The notes beneath the pieces were generated by a model. The model was not told the origin of the DNA and did not search any database. It saw only the letters and a program-made list of their open reading frames with translations. 64,000 nucleotides of DNA, from the NCBI GenBank assembly GCA_003550325.1, contig QKWP01000368.1, positions 25,586 through 89,585 on the forward strand. The letters run 5' to 3'. The stretch comes from Gigaspora rosea. Its lineage: Eukaryota; Glomeromycota; Glomeromycetes; Diversisporales; Gigasporaceae. A program made the position numbers and the translations under genes. Of this stretch, positions 11,741 through 23,118 are shown piece by piece (within the stretch, counting starts at the first letter, position 1; every line of letters starts with the position of its first letter).

Positions 11741-12809
11741 TATTATTTTTTTTTTCAAGTCAAAGTGTCCACTTTGGGGAAGAGCTTTTTTTATTCAAGA
11801 TAATCAGATCCCAGACGCTCTACATGGAGGGATATCTGACATTTGTACATTGATGAGAGTACAACTAGCCTCACCTGCAACTTTTGGTTGTCTATTTAAG
11901 TAGCCACCCGAAGGTTCTACACTAGCTATCATACCTGCAACCCACATACTGGCATTGCCTATTTAAACCCTCTGATCCTTGTCTCCTGTCAGCCCGTCTT
12001 GTATCACTGGAACACTGTTCCAGATGCTAACCAGTCCCCCTTAGGACTAGTTTATCCCAGTGGGAAACTTGGTAGAGCGGTCCCTGTCCCACACAGGTAT
12101 CACCTACACTTCGGTAGTGTACACATTTGCCGAAACCAATATTTGCAGTTAGAAGTAGTTACCTAACTGCTATCACTACCTACTTTTGCCCTTGTAGAGT
12201 TCACCTGACCCCAGTACCGTCCTATTCTTCTTTCAGTTTCTTTCTCCCGGAAGCTTTCTTTCCCCCGGTTTCCTTCCTACTTCCAATCCGAGGACCTTGA
12301 AGGATTGGTCTGCTCTAGCGAACTCAGGAGCTCCCTCCCCCTGGTACATGATTCTGAAACACATGTCCTTTTCCTCCGGTGCGACCCCCGGCGGTCCGGT
12401 TGGTAGGGCCCGCCATAAGCCCTTTTGTCGTAAGTCCGCTTCTGGTCAGTCCACTACTGGTTAGTTCCCGTCCGATTCCTATTAGGTACCGTCGAAAGTC
12501 CAGTTACCTCTCTACTCGGGACTTGCCAAGTATTTTTTCCCTTTGTCCTATGGTTCTGTGCATAACACAGCGCCTGCGCTCCCCAGGATCTACACGCCCC
12601 AGTTCTGTGCATAACACAGCGCCAAAGCTCCCAATACAAGTTGGTATAACCTAGGAAACAGATTTGTAAATCCGAGCTAAGAATCTGAGTTACCGTAACA
12701 CAAGTAAATTCTTCGAAATCATCTTCAGTGGGATTCGAACTCTGTACCTTTGCTACAACTACTTGGGAGGGTGACAACTATCCAACTACACTATGTCACC
12801 ATACCCTTG
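11741..12809 (-). mobile_element. Long tRNA-headed SINE (about 1.07 kb), minus strand
   Basis: On the minus strand the head (about 12802-12725) reads like a tRNA-type Pol III promoter: an A-box-like TAGTGTAGTTGGATAG followed by the B-box-like GAGTTCGAATCCC. The tail is an A-run at 11741-11755. Both sides carry the 17-bp duplication GTAGTAATTATTATTAT (11724-11740 and 12810-12826), typical of LINE-mediated insertion. The body matches the second half of the SINE at 43482-44190, including the word GTTTAAATAGGCAAT. A TTCTGTGCATAACACAGCGC unit is repeated at 12552 and 12604. Much longer than ordinary SINEs. The two overlapping open frames at 12379-12777 lie across the body and head and are chance. 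Confidence 0.85.
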
Positions 12810-13305
12810 GTAGTAATTATTATTATATATAATTTTTATTACTACAAGTAGTAAATATTACTACATGTAGCAAATATTACTACATGTAGTAAATATTACA
12901 TGTAGAATTTATTACCAAAGTAGTAAATATTGCTACATGTAGTATTTATTACTACATGTAGTATTTATTACTACATGTAGTATTTACTACTACATGTAAT
13001 ATTTATTACTAAATATAATAATTATTATTATAAATAAATATGCTATATTTTATTATTTTTTTTATTTTTTTTTTAAGTTTCGTCAAGCATCACTAATTAC
13101 TACATATTACTATATGTACTAAGTAATACTACATTACTACATATTACTACATAGTAAGTAATAATACATTACTACATATTACTACATGTAGTACATATAG
13201 TAAGTAATTATTACAATTACAGTTTAAAAAAGACTATGTAGTAATATATGTAGTAAATATAATTGTAGTAATTAGCCATTTACGACACCAATCACTAGTT
13301 TCCTG

Positions 13306-14798
13306 TACCATATAAAGCAAAAAAATCTAAACTAACAAACTATATCTAATTATAAAAGTTAAAAATTTTATACATTTAATTCAAAAAACTTTAATATATC
13401 ATTTATTGTTTATATTGCAACTTGTAATGTTAACTTCAATTAGATAAATATAATTCCAATTTGAAAAAGTAAATATTAAGCTAGATTTTTACTTTTTGGC
13501 AAATTTTTGAAAAGTTCAAAAAAAAGTATTAAGGATACCAACTTGCAAAGAACTATATACTATACAAAATAGTATATTTAACAAAAGTATATTTCTACTA
13601 ATATTTTTACTAGTTTTAACAAAACTTAGAATTTTTGGTACTACTATATCTTTTATAGTACTGGAATCTTTTACTAAAAAATCAAATCCAAAAAAAAACT
13701 TTTTCAACTCTATTTCAATTATTCCAATATTTGATCTGAAACTCTGGTTCCTAGTTGCTTTAAGGTGTTATATATGAAAATACTAGTTGTATAGTTTTTT
13801 AGTTTATTATTCATAAAAAAAGTTTAGTACAAAAAATTGTTAGAAAGAGTTCAATAGTTTAAATCAAAAAAAAATTTTTTTTTAATGTTTTATAATCGAG
13901 ACCTTGCTCTTTTCTTTTATTAAATTGAATATTATTGTTACATGCAGAAGAGAAGTAGTGAATAATATATTACAACTACTGAGAAAAAGATGACTCAGGC
14001 TTCATAATGGCCTTCCGCTATCACTAATTTTTACTTTGAGGCCCAATTGTTAGCTGAACAAAGTTATAATAACTTGTCAGACTTCGAAATAAAAATTGTT
14101 AATATTAATAATCTTGTCTTATCTAACCAGCTCAGGTTACAGTATATTGAACGTAAGTAGTCATATGGACTGGACTGCTTGTAATAAAGCTTCTAGAATC
14201 TTCTTTCAGTAGTTTTCTCAAAAGTCTTGCATGTCTTTTCATGTTACTTGTTTCAAGCCACTCATCACGGTTGTATCCAATACGGTAGGTGCTTTTCTTT
14301 TTTGGGAGCAGTAAATATTGCAAATCTTTTGGAGGGATACACCAAATTGCCCACTTTTTAAAAATTCTTTATAAATCATCAACACCAAAAAAATTTTTTC
14401 ACTTGTAGCTATAATAAAGACAGTGGTTTTTCTCATGTTGTCCAATATCCATCAGAGAGCCACCAAAGACTTCTCAGGATATGGTGAGTAATAAACTCTA
14501 AGCTTGTCGGCAAGTAGTCTCTGAACTTTACCTCTAAACAACAAGTGCCAATTTTGTGATAAGTGACAAACTCTAAAGCTATTAGCAGATACTTAGTTAA
14601 CTATATCCCTAAATAATAGCTGCCAGGTCACATGTTTTCTTGGTTTTTCTACCATTTCCTTTGGACTTTACTTCTAAAGTGTTAGTATATTTGTTGGTAC
14701 AAGTGATCAGCAAGTAGAGTTACAGAAGATCTAGCATTAGTTTAAATCAAAATTAATTATAATTAATATTAATTATATTAATAAATTATTATTGATTA
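13306..14798. other. AT-rich intergenic sequence
   Basis: Less AT-biased text at 14000-14720 has repeated CTTTAC(C/T)TCTAAA words at 14525 and 14665 and an AAGTGATAAG-like motif. It could be an old element fragment. Two short overlapping minus-strand frames (14132-14445) show no recognisable domain. Confidence 0.45.
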
Positions 14799-15069
14799 TT
14801 AGTAATTAGAGTTTCACAATTTGATTTGATTTTAAATATTTGAATCAAATATTTGATCAAATTCAAATTCAAATTTGACTATATTTGATTTAATCAAATT
14901 CAAATATGATCAAATTTAATTTGTTTTGATAAATATTTGATATGATTTAAAAATTACTATAAAAATTCAAATTCAAATCAAATTCAAATTCAAATATTTA
15001 AATCAATTTAAATTCAAATTAGGATCAATTTGATTTGATCAAATTCAAATTGATCCAATATTTGATTTA

Positions 15070-17660
15070 CCGTAAAATCCAGACATGTGTACCCCCATGC
15101 GGTGTACCCCTCGCCAGTTTGAAGCGCCAGTTCGTGACTTATACCCGGGTATTAATATATCTTCTTATAGCATATCGTAATATAACATATACTAAGTTGT
15201 AAAAAACCAGTTTTTAATTAAATTATAAACACGATAAAACAAGAACTACTGATTTAACAATGCATTGAATACGAAAGATCATAGTGTAGGGGATCTGTTC
15301 GCACATGTAATTATCAATGCATTTTTTATTAATCATTAAATTTACGACATGCATCAGAATCATTATAAAAGCAAGAAAAATTTTTATTAAAGCATAAAAG
15401 TCGGTTTGTTATGTAAATTTTCAATATTACCAGTATAAGCAATTTTTAAAAACAAACAAATTTTTTACATTATTGGTCGATTACCACATATTCGGACAAA
15501 ATCTTCATAAAGCACACATATTGCACTTGATAAAACGAACTTTACATAACAGTATTGTTCAAAAAAAAAAATTAAGAAATTTGATATTATTCCCAATCGT
15601 TATCAACCTCAGTTTCTTTATACTCCTCACTGCTAATATCATTTGCATTCGATTCTTCAATATTCTCTTCATTCACATTTTCCAAATCTTCCTCCAAAGC
15701 TTCATAATCAAACACCAAATCGTCTTCAGACCCATCCGTTGCTACTGAAATACCGCAACACTTGAACGCCTTTCTAATTATACGAGGATTAATGTCATTC
15801 CATGATTCTCCTACCCATTGAGCTAAAGTAGAATATGACAGTTTTCGGATACGTCTAGCAGGCGTAAATTGATGAGGGTTGTTAATCATCCACTGGTTAT
15901 AACAAGAGCGCATCTACCATTTAAAACTCCGTTAATATACAATACTCTATGAATAACAAAAAAATTTTAATACACTGTACCTTTTCTTTAAAACATTTGT
16001 TTATTCCAACATCAAGAGGTTGCAATTTACTGGTTAGTCCCCCTGGAATTACAGCGAGATGGGTATTATTTCTGCGAAATTCATGCTTAACGGGATCTAC
16101 AGTATGATCTCTAAACGAATCCAAAATAAGAAGAGATTGGGGATTTCCTAATTCACTACACTCAGACTACACGTTATTGATCCAATATATCATCTCCTCT
16201 TCATTGCATCATCCTTTTGCGTTTACACGAATAATGACACCTTCTGGAAAATTTTCACGGGGAATGTTCTTTAATTTAAAAATGCATACTGGTGGAAGCT
16301 TTCTTCTATCTGCAAGACATCCCAAAATTACAGTAAACGAGGTCCTCTCATGTCCAGTCGTTCAGATGCCTATTGTTTTGGCCCCACGTTTATCAAGAGT
16401 TACTGGGTATGGCTGGTCAAATGACAAAGGCATTTCGTCCATGTTTCCAATATAATAGATATCATAATTGTATTGGTGACGTTTGAACAAAACTAAACTC
16501 AAAAACTCATTTTGTAGATCAATAAGGTCTTCAGGGAGATGCTGCGAAACTGTTGTGCATCAGCGATTTGATAACTCATTACGAAATAAAAAACCATTCA
16601 ACCAACCATTAGAAAACCTAAAATTACCAATATTAGGATATGCTTCCTTTATTTCATTAATTCGAACCAATTGTTTGGCCTTTGTAACAACCATTTTTCG
16701 CATAACAGCTATCTGCTTATTCCGAAGAGTTTCAATCCACTCAACCATCCTTTCTTCTAAAAGTGGGTACTGGGCTGGTTGGCCACGATTAAGGGTTAAA
16801 AGGTAAGGCGCGGAATTTAGAAGTTCTTGTTTCTTGCTTTGCCAGTCACAAACTTGTTTAGGCTCAATATCAAAACGCTTTGCAGTCGCTCTATTATTTT
16901 GAGTACGTTCGGAATAATAAATCACCATAAGTTTTTCGCGAACACTCCAGCTACGCCGAGTTTTTTTACTAACAGTACGAGATTTTTTTGTAATATTTCT
17001 TTTTCGTGGAGACATTTTTTTTAACGCGTTTTGGAGAATTCGTGATTTAGGTTTTTATTTAAGGAGAACATTGCACAATTTGTACAGAAGCAACAATAAA
17101 TTTAAAGAAATAAAATTCATTATTTAAATTATTAAGAATATTTTCCATTAATTCAGGCATTTCACCTATAAATATTTTGATGCCATAAGAAAGAATTTTA
17201 AAGGGGTTTAAGAATTTAGAGGAAAAAAAAGCCAACCAAATTGCTGAGCCGTTAGGGTAGCCCTAGAGCTACCCTAGAGCCGTTGTCCTGCTCAAAGCAA
17301 TAAGGTGCACTTTCAAACAGACATACGGCATATTACGGTAAAATTAAAAAAAAACGGGTTAAAAAAAAAATTTTTTTTAGACAAAATGCTTAAATATGCA
17401 AAAATCTGACTAATGCATGCATCAGAATGACATCGGGCTTTCAACAAATAATATTACTAATCAGGCTGAATCTGGTAGATAATCAAGAAAACCCGATGTC
17501 GCATTTTCTTTTGGCAGTATATATGAAAATAGAAGTTCGATCAACTAGCAACCTCGACTTACGTACCCCTATCAATACGGTATACCCCCCATAAAGAGGT
17601 ACCCCAGGTACTAAATTGAGCAATGAAAATACCCGGGGTACACATGTCCAGATTTTACGG
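15070..17660 (-). mobile_element. pogo/Tigger-like DNA transposon (2.59 kb), TA-flanked
   Basis: The ends CCGTAAAATCCAGACATGTG and, inverted, CCGTAAAATCTGGACATGTG, both running on into TACCCC, are flanked by TA (15068-15069 and 17661-17662). The only gene is a minus-strand DDE transposase with premature stops, so the copy is probably not autonomous. The tips are well preserved and might still be mobilised in trans. Confidence 0.9.
15587..17015 (-). pseudogene. pogo/Tigger-type (CENP-B-like, DDE_1) transposase, four in-frame stops
   Basis: Exons 17015-15981 and 15913-15587 (minus) join in phase across a 67-bp GT-AG intron at 15914-15980, giving 453 codons before the terminal stop. N-terminus: basic, then a helix-turn-helix region (RSWSVREKLMVIYYSERTQN, then RFDIEPKQVCDWQ). 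Next comes a CENP-B-like second DNA-binding segment ending NGWLNGFLFR. DDE motifs: NMDEMP (first Asp), LLILDSFRDH (second), and IPGGLTSKLQPLDVGINK around the third. The tail is acidic (DISSEEYKETEVDNDWE). Four in-frame stops occur (one at 16560; others after ...KTIGI, ...NAKG and ...NNV). No frameshift was seen. Every stop sits where the family usually has Arg or Trp. Confidence 0.88.
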
Positions 17661-17674
17661 TAATTTGAATTTAA

Positions 17675-18189
17675 GAGTAGGGGGATACATAGATCATTTA
17701 TCATACGATTTTTGTGGTACAGTGAGATTTATATAGAAATTGAAAATGTGCTACTAATAAAACTTTTTATAGTTGCAACCAAATTTGACTAAAATTTTAT
17801 AATATATAGAATAAAACGCATGTTTCATAATAGTAAAATTTTAATATAGTATATATTTAAAAAAATTATACTTCTACATATCATAAAGTTTCTCCGAGTT
17901 GGCTCAAATTTTTCAAGTTACACAAAATAATTAATTTTGATTGGTCGATATCATATGATCATCATATGATTTTTGTAAACAACTTTCGTTACCTAAAGTT
18001 TAAATCTTTATAACTTGATGAATATTCAACCAATTTTGATAATTTTACTATTTTTAGAATCACAAAAACCTGCTCTATGAATTTATTTAATAGTTTAAAC
18101 GATTTGCTTAAAAAAATTTTACTAAACTTTAAAAAGAAAAAATCGATACCAAAAAATCATATGATAAATAATTTACGTTCCCCCTACCC
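17675..18189. mobile_element. TTAA-flanked MITE (piggyBac-type target)
   Basis: The ends GAGTAGGGGGATACATAGAT and, inverted, GGGTAGGGGGAACGTAAATT, both running on into TTATCATA(C/T)GATTTTT, are flanked by TTAA at 17671-17674 and 18190-18193. TTAA duplication is the hallmark of piggyBac. The TIR does not match the piggyBac element at 48089-53817, so its transposase source is elsewhere. Confidence 0.8.
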
Positions 18190-18889
18190 TTAAAAAACCC
18201 TACTAGTAATAGTAAATATGGTAATAGATATCAAGTTTACTAAAACACACCACTCATATCAGCAGATCAGCATAATTGGAATTAGGGTCCGAAACGGGCC
18301 GGGTCGGGCCGGGTACCTGTGGACCCGGACCCGACCCGTTAACTTACAGGCCCGGTATGGACCTGACCCATTAACATATGGGCCGGGTCGAACCCGACCC
18401 GTTAACTTATAGGCCCGGCATGAACCCGGCCCGTTAATTTATGACCCGGTCCGACCCGACCCGTTACCTTATAGGCCCGGCATGGACCCGGCCCGTGTTT
18501 ATTGGGCCGGGCCGGGTCGGGTTTATAGTTCAATGGACTGGGCCACCCAGTACAATTATCATGTGATAATGCACTATTTAATGTAAAGTAATTTCATGTA
18601 ACGCTAAAAATGTAAGTTTGCGTAATACAGCAGAGCTCTAAAATTAATACGTACACTATTTAAACCACTAATATTTTTCTAATTTTAAAATTTTAAATTT
18701 TAATCAATTAATGAAAATACACCGCTCTCAAAGTAATCAAAAATTTTATAAACTGAACTAGTGTAAATACATTGCACAAAAAAGAAAAAAATAGCTCGGA
18801 AAAAAAAAACCAGCACAGAAAAAAGGTAAAAAAAAAAAAAAAACCGTGCAGCAAAAAACTGCACAAAAAAAAAAAACCCCCCCGCCAGT

Positions 18890-21472
18890 CTAATTCTGGT
18901 CATATTCGTCATCACATTCTTCCATATTATCCAACCAATCTTGGCCACATATCAGCATTTCGACTGATTCTGGGTTAAGGTTTGACCGATAATCATTGAT
19001 AACTCTTCCAGCCGTACTAAATACCTGAAAATAAAGTATAGGCTAGTAATCCTTAAAATAATAAAAAATAAGTTGAACTCCGAAGTTTACTTACTGCTTC
19101 AGACGGCACTGAAGTTATTGGAATCGCAAGGATGTCCCTTGCCATTGATGACACGGCAGGGTATCTTGGAGCATTTATTTTCCACCAAGCTAGAACATCG
19201 AATGGCTCTAAATGAGAACGGGGGAAGAGCGGATCGGCAAGATACCGCTCAAGTTCATCAAATTCATTTCCAACTTTAGTATTATTGGCACTAAGAAAGG
19301 CATCGAAATCATCCATTTCTTCATCTTGAAGATCCGAAAAATTATTTATTGCAGTATTGGTTGTATGCTGCATATAAGTTGACCTGTAGATATCTTTAAC
19401 TCTGCAATAATAGATAATTATTAGAATAATACACAAGCTAAGTTAAAACGATCTGCCTTGACGAAGGTTAAATTCAAAAACAATAATATTCTAACCTTGA
19501 TTTAATTGAAATCAACTTTTCCTCTGCTACAATACATGACAAGTTCATTTTCTCCTTGTATAAATGAGTTAGAAACGACATCTTATAACGAGGATCTAGA
19601 ACTGACGCAATACAGTGCATTTCACCCGCATCCGCCCAGTACTTATCAAATTTAGATTGCATTGGCTTGGCCATTTGATAAAGAAAAGGATCTAAATTAG
19701 TATTGTTTCGTTCAAGATGTACTCTAACTTTTAACAATTGAGGAAGAAAAATGTTTGCTGTAGAATATTTGCTTCCGGACAAAACTTCGGTAACTGTGTT
19801 AAAAGTATAATATCATTAATCTGTGCTCAAAGCAATATGTAATAGTTATATCCTGGATAGTTAGGTATAAGCGGAATTTTGCAGTAAAGTATAATTGGCC
19901 GCATAAGCGGCCGATTATACTTTACTGCAAAATTTCACTTATACCAAACTACCCAAGATATAATTAATATTACTTACTTTCATAAAACGGTTTCAAGAAA
20001 CTGCAGAGGCTCTCTGCCTTTTCCCAATCTTCTTCGAACGGTGCGATTGGCTCAAAACTGGTATCCCGGTATGTAAGACGATCAAATATACTTTTATATG
20101 GGATGGTGGACGCCAACATGATGTACGTCGAGTTCCAACGCGTGATCACATCAAGAGCTGGCCTTTGACTTGAAACAAGTTCTTCACAAAACCCGGTTAT
20201 ATAATCCTCGAAGATTTGTTGACGACGTTGAGAGCTGTGAATCCAATTCACACAACCTCGGATCTATAATATCAACGATGAGTAAGTATGTCAACTCCTA
20301 GAAAGACTAAATTATTTACTTACCTTGTTCACAACATCTTTAACCATTTTAAGTCCATCGGTGACTATGAGGTTCAAGATGTGGGCACAGCAACGTTGAT
20401 GTAGTAAATTTCCATTTGCAACGAGCATATTTTGTTCGTCAAGCCTGCGTTTTATATTGGTTATTGCGGCATCATTGTTGGATGCGTTATCTAACGTAAT
20501 TGCCATCATCTATAAAATAATAAATTTGTTAATAACATATACTGTACAAATAAAAACCATCTATAAAACACTTACTTTGGACGTAATGTTCCAATCATCA
20601 AGACACTGCAAAAACGTATCACTAATAGCAATTCCACTGTGCGGTGCAGGAACTAATCTAAATGCTAAAACTACCTTCCGAAGATTCCAATCCTTATTGA
20701 TAAAATGGCCTAATAAAAACATATAATTAAGTGACTAGAAAAAATGAATACATGATAGAAGAAATACATACATGTAACTGCCATGTAACCAAGATTTTGG
20801 TTCGAGGTCCACAGATCGGTTGTAAAACTTAAATGCCCGGGTGCTTCCTGTATCATTATACGAATTTTTGTTGTAAGCTCTTCAACACGAATTTTACAAT
20901 CCGCACTTATTGTTTTTTCACATATTAATTTAAACTGTGGTCGCAAATTTTTAAGAAATTTTAAAAATCCCTTGTGTTCGACCATGTGAAATGGGTATGC
21001 ATGCATTATGATCATATCCACCAGATCTTCACGACTTTTATCTTGTGAAAATTTGTAATTAGAAACACCTGATGGAGACAACTGTAATTGTTGTTGCGAT
21101 TCAGGATTAAGGTATTTACTACATCTTGTTTGTTTTATGTGCCGAATCAAGGAACTTGTTCCCGAACTGGCATCATGTTTAAAAAAATTTTTACAGTGCG
21201 TACATTGGGCACGGTCCTCTAGAATTATATTGTTTTATAAATATATATATTTATAAATACATTTTTAACATAATTTATTAATTCTTACTTTTTTTAGGAT
21301 CTTCGGGCTTGACAAAGTGTCCTTCTTTGAATACCCATGACGGTTCTTTACCACCCCTTTTGCGTTTTTTGATAGGTGTATGATTTTTTACAGGTAAGGT
21401 TTGTTCAGAACGCGTACTACCTATACTTTCATTACCTTCCGAATCCATTTTTATTTTAGTATTATTGTTCAA
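18890..21472 (-). CDS. hAT-family transposase, eight exons, no disabling change seen
   Basis: Minus-strand exons: 21472-21289, 21218-20772, 20709-20576, 20509-20324, 20263-19978, 19793-19496, 19401-19095 and 19024-18890. All are joined by GT-AG introns and keep phase, giving 658 aa. Domains: a Lys/Arg-rich N-terminus; a BED zinc finger with C67, C70, H88 and C94; the catalytic core with FTTDLW (first Asp) and ITLDNASNND (second Asp); TRWNSTYIML; CIASVLDPRYKMSFL; and a C-terminal hATC dimerisation region (WWKINAPRYPAVSSMARDIL, then TSVPSEAVFSTAGR), the motif SEA|VFS being split by the last intron. The start ATG is at 21470-21472; a second ATG eight codons later is possible. No internal stop was met in any exon. 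Intron 5 (19794-19977) is enlarged by a hairpin insertion. Whether it is expressed cannot be seen. Confidence 0.9.
19849..19965. repeat. Hairpin element (about 117 bp) inside intron 5 of the hAT transposase
   Basis: Two arms of about 55 bp, TTTTGCAGTAAAGTATAAT on the left and its inverse ATTATACTTTACTGCAAAA on the right, meet at GGCCGCATAAGCGGCC. Outer arms (CCTGGATAGTTAGGTATAAG against CTTATACCAAACTACCCAAG) are slightly diverged. It looks like a tiny foldback MITE, probably TA-flanked. The intron borders are untouched. Confidence 0.8.
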
Positions 21473-21920
21473 ATTGAATTGTTCACTAAGACTACAAGTG
21501 TATGATATTGCTCTTTTTTTTTAAAAAAAAAAAAAAAAACAAAAAAAAAAAAAAAAACACGAAAAAAAGGGGTACAATATCCTTTTACTGCAATTTTTAA
21601 TTTCACATGTCTTTTTTTCCGTTTTTACACACATCTCGAGAAATTATAATCTGATATATACATATAAAAGAAGTAAAAAAAGTTTATATAAAGAGCATAG
21701 AAAAAATTTAGTTTCTTTGAGCACTGTACGTACGCACATATCTTTATTTAAGTTCTACAGTAGATACTTTCTAGATATATATATATTAAAATAACAGGTT
21801 TTGTTATAGCAATAAATATAGTTTTATTCGTAGTACCGGGTATGTAAAAAAATAAGTTAAAGCAATATCTAATTATATAGAGACTGTACTAAAACAGGCA
21901 TTATTGGGTTTTTGACGGGT

Positions 21921-22344
21921 AGAGGTCCGAGTTGGTAAAATTTTGCCAATCGATTAGTTGCCAACTATAGTTGGCAACTAATCGATTACGGGATCACGTG
22001 ACCTGACAATCGTTAAGTTGTTTAGTTGTTTAGTTGTTTAGTTGTTTAGTTGTTTAGTTGTAAGTTGTATAGTTGATATTAAAGAAAACTAATTCGTTTT
22101 AAAATATTTCGAATATATTCGAAATATTAAAAAAAAAAAAAAAAAAGGGTGAGAAGGATAAAAGAAAAAGAGGGGTAAAAAAGAGAGAGGGGTAAAAGTA
22201 AGAGAGGGGTAAAAGGGAAAGAGGATAAAAATCGTTCAAAACGGTTTTTTTTTTTTTTAAGTTTTTTTGCTCATTTTGTGGAATATATTTTTATAATCTA
22301 TAGCAGCTTACGGATCAAATGGGCTTAAGAGATTTTGAACTTTG

Positions 22345-22375
<31 letters not shown>

Positions 22376-22829
22376 CCGGTGATTTGGGTTGAAATTTTCA
22401 TAACGGGTATGTAATCGTTAAAGATCTGCTAATCGTCATATATCGTTTCAAATAATTACGATTATAATCGATTTATAGATATATAACGATTTAATATAAA
22501 AAATGATATATATCGATTATAGATATATATCGATTTTTATCCAATTAATCGATATATAACGATATTTTAATAATCGATATAAAACGATTAAGTGCTATAT
22601 ATCGATCAATATCTATATATATAATTTCCCGATGTTATTGCTATTAATAGTAATAGTTGTTTGGTTGATTAATATAAGTTTTAGTTGGTTGACAACTAGT
22701 TGGTAATTAACGATTAATCATAATTGAACTAGTTGGTAATAAATCGATTAGTTGTTTAAATTTTTTTTAAATCGATTAGTTGAAAAGTTGCCAACTAGTT
22801 GGTTTTTCAACTAACGATTTGGAACTCTA
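21921..22829. mobile_element. Nested hAT-like MITE (909 bp) rich in ATCGATATAT words
   Basis: The ends TAGAGGTCCGAGTTGG and, inverted, TAGAGTTCCAAATCGTTAG are flanked by a perfect 8-bp TSD TTGACGGG (21913-21920 and 22830-22837). Contents: GCCAACTATAGTTGGC dyad, (GTTTA)n at 22016-22065, an AGAGGGGTAAAA purine tract, poly-T at 22345-22375 and TATATCGAT arrays at 22440-22620. A diverged inverted relative of 22090-22620 lies at 48395-48790. Confidence 0.85.
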
Positions 22830-23118
22830 TTGACGGGTCTATTTATAAAGCCCGGACCCGGCCCGGTATTTTATATACCCGGTTCAGACCCAGCCCAGTA
22901 TTTTTTTAGCCCGGCCCGAACCTGGCCTAGTATTTTTTAGCCCGGCCCAAACCCGACCCAATCAATTTACGGGTCTAAAATTTAGACCCAGACCCGACCC
23001 GACCTGGCCCGACCCGCAAATTTGCGGGTCTGACCCGGCCCATTTCGGACCCTAATTGGAATGGCCTTTTTAACTAGCTTTGCATTTATAATTAGGGGTT
23101 ACTATTTTCACCATGGTA

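Larger units (their letters stand above)
11076..13297. mobile_element. hAT-like element containing TACTACATGTAGTAAA satellite and two later insertions
   Basis: The inverted ends are TAGTGATTGGCGTCGTAA and TAGTGATTGGTGTCGTAA. The flanking 8-bp TSD is GTTTCTTG/GTTTCCTG, with one mismatch (11068-11075 and 13298-13305). The body is built of short self-complementary units such as ACTACATGTAGTAAATATT (11090-11190 and 12810-13270). It carries a hAT MITE (11194-11723) and a SINE (11741-12809). No transposase is visible. Confidence 0.82.
14807..18202. mobile_element. AAATTTGA-type hAT MITE split by two later insertions
   Basis: The left part (14807-15067) starts TAGAGTTTCACAATTTGATT and is made of CAAAT/ATTTG words, like the unbroken copy at 42699-42983. 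A pogo-like element (15070-17660) sits in it at a TA. Nine bases further on, a TTAA-flanked element (17675-18189) interrupts it. The end AAAACCCTA follows at 18194-18202. The outer TSD is TTAGTAAT/CTAGTAAT (14799-14806 and 18203-18210), one mismatch. Removing both insertions gives the same arrangement as the intact copy. Confidence 0.85.
18283..23054 (-). mobile_element. Complete-looking hAT transposon (4.77 kb) with open transposase
   Basis: The ends TAGGGTCCGAAACGGGCCGG and, inverted, TAGGGTCCGAAATGGGCCGG have a perfect 8-bp TSD ATTGGAAT (18275-18282 and 23055-23062). GC-rich subterminal arrays of GACCCGACCCG/GGCCCGG words occupy 18283-18545 and 22840-23054, in sharp contrast with AT-rich surroundings. 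The minus-strand transposase lies at 18890-21472. A hAT MITE (21921-22829) interrupts the 5' flank of the gene, and a hairpin sits in its fifth intron. Its TSD is perfect and its reading frame open, so this is a candidate autonomous copy. Confidence 0.92.

Noticed and set aside
12379-12777. Overlapping open frames on both strands
   Set aside because: They fall within the SINE body and tRNA-like head; GC-richer sequence gives chance open frames.
12725-12802. Possible tRNA gene
   Set aside because: The acceptor and T arms do not pair well and the sequence continues into a SINE body with A-tail and TSD.
16177-16806. Plus-strand open frames
   Set aside because: Antisense to the pogo transposase, whose motifs are clear on the minus strand.
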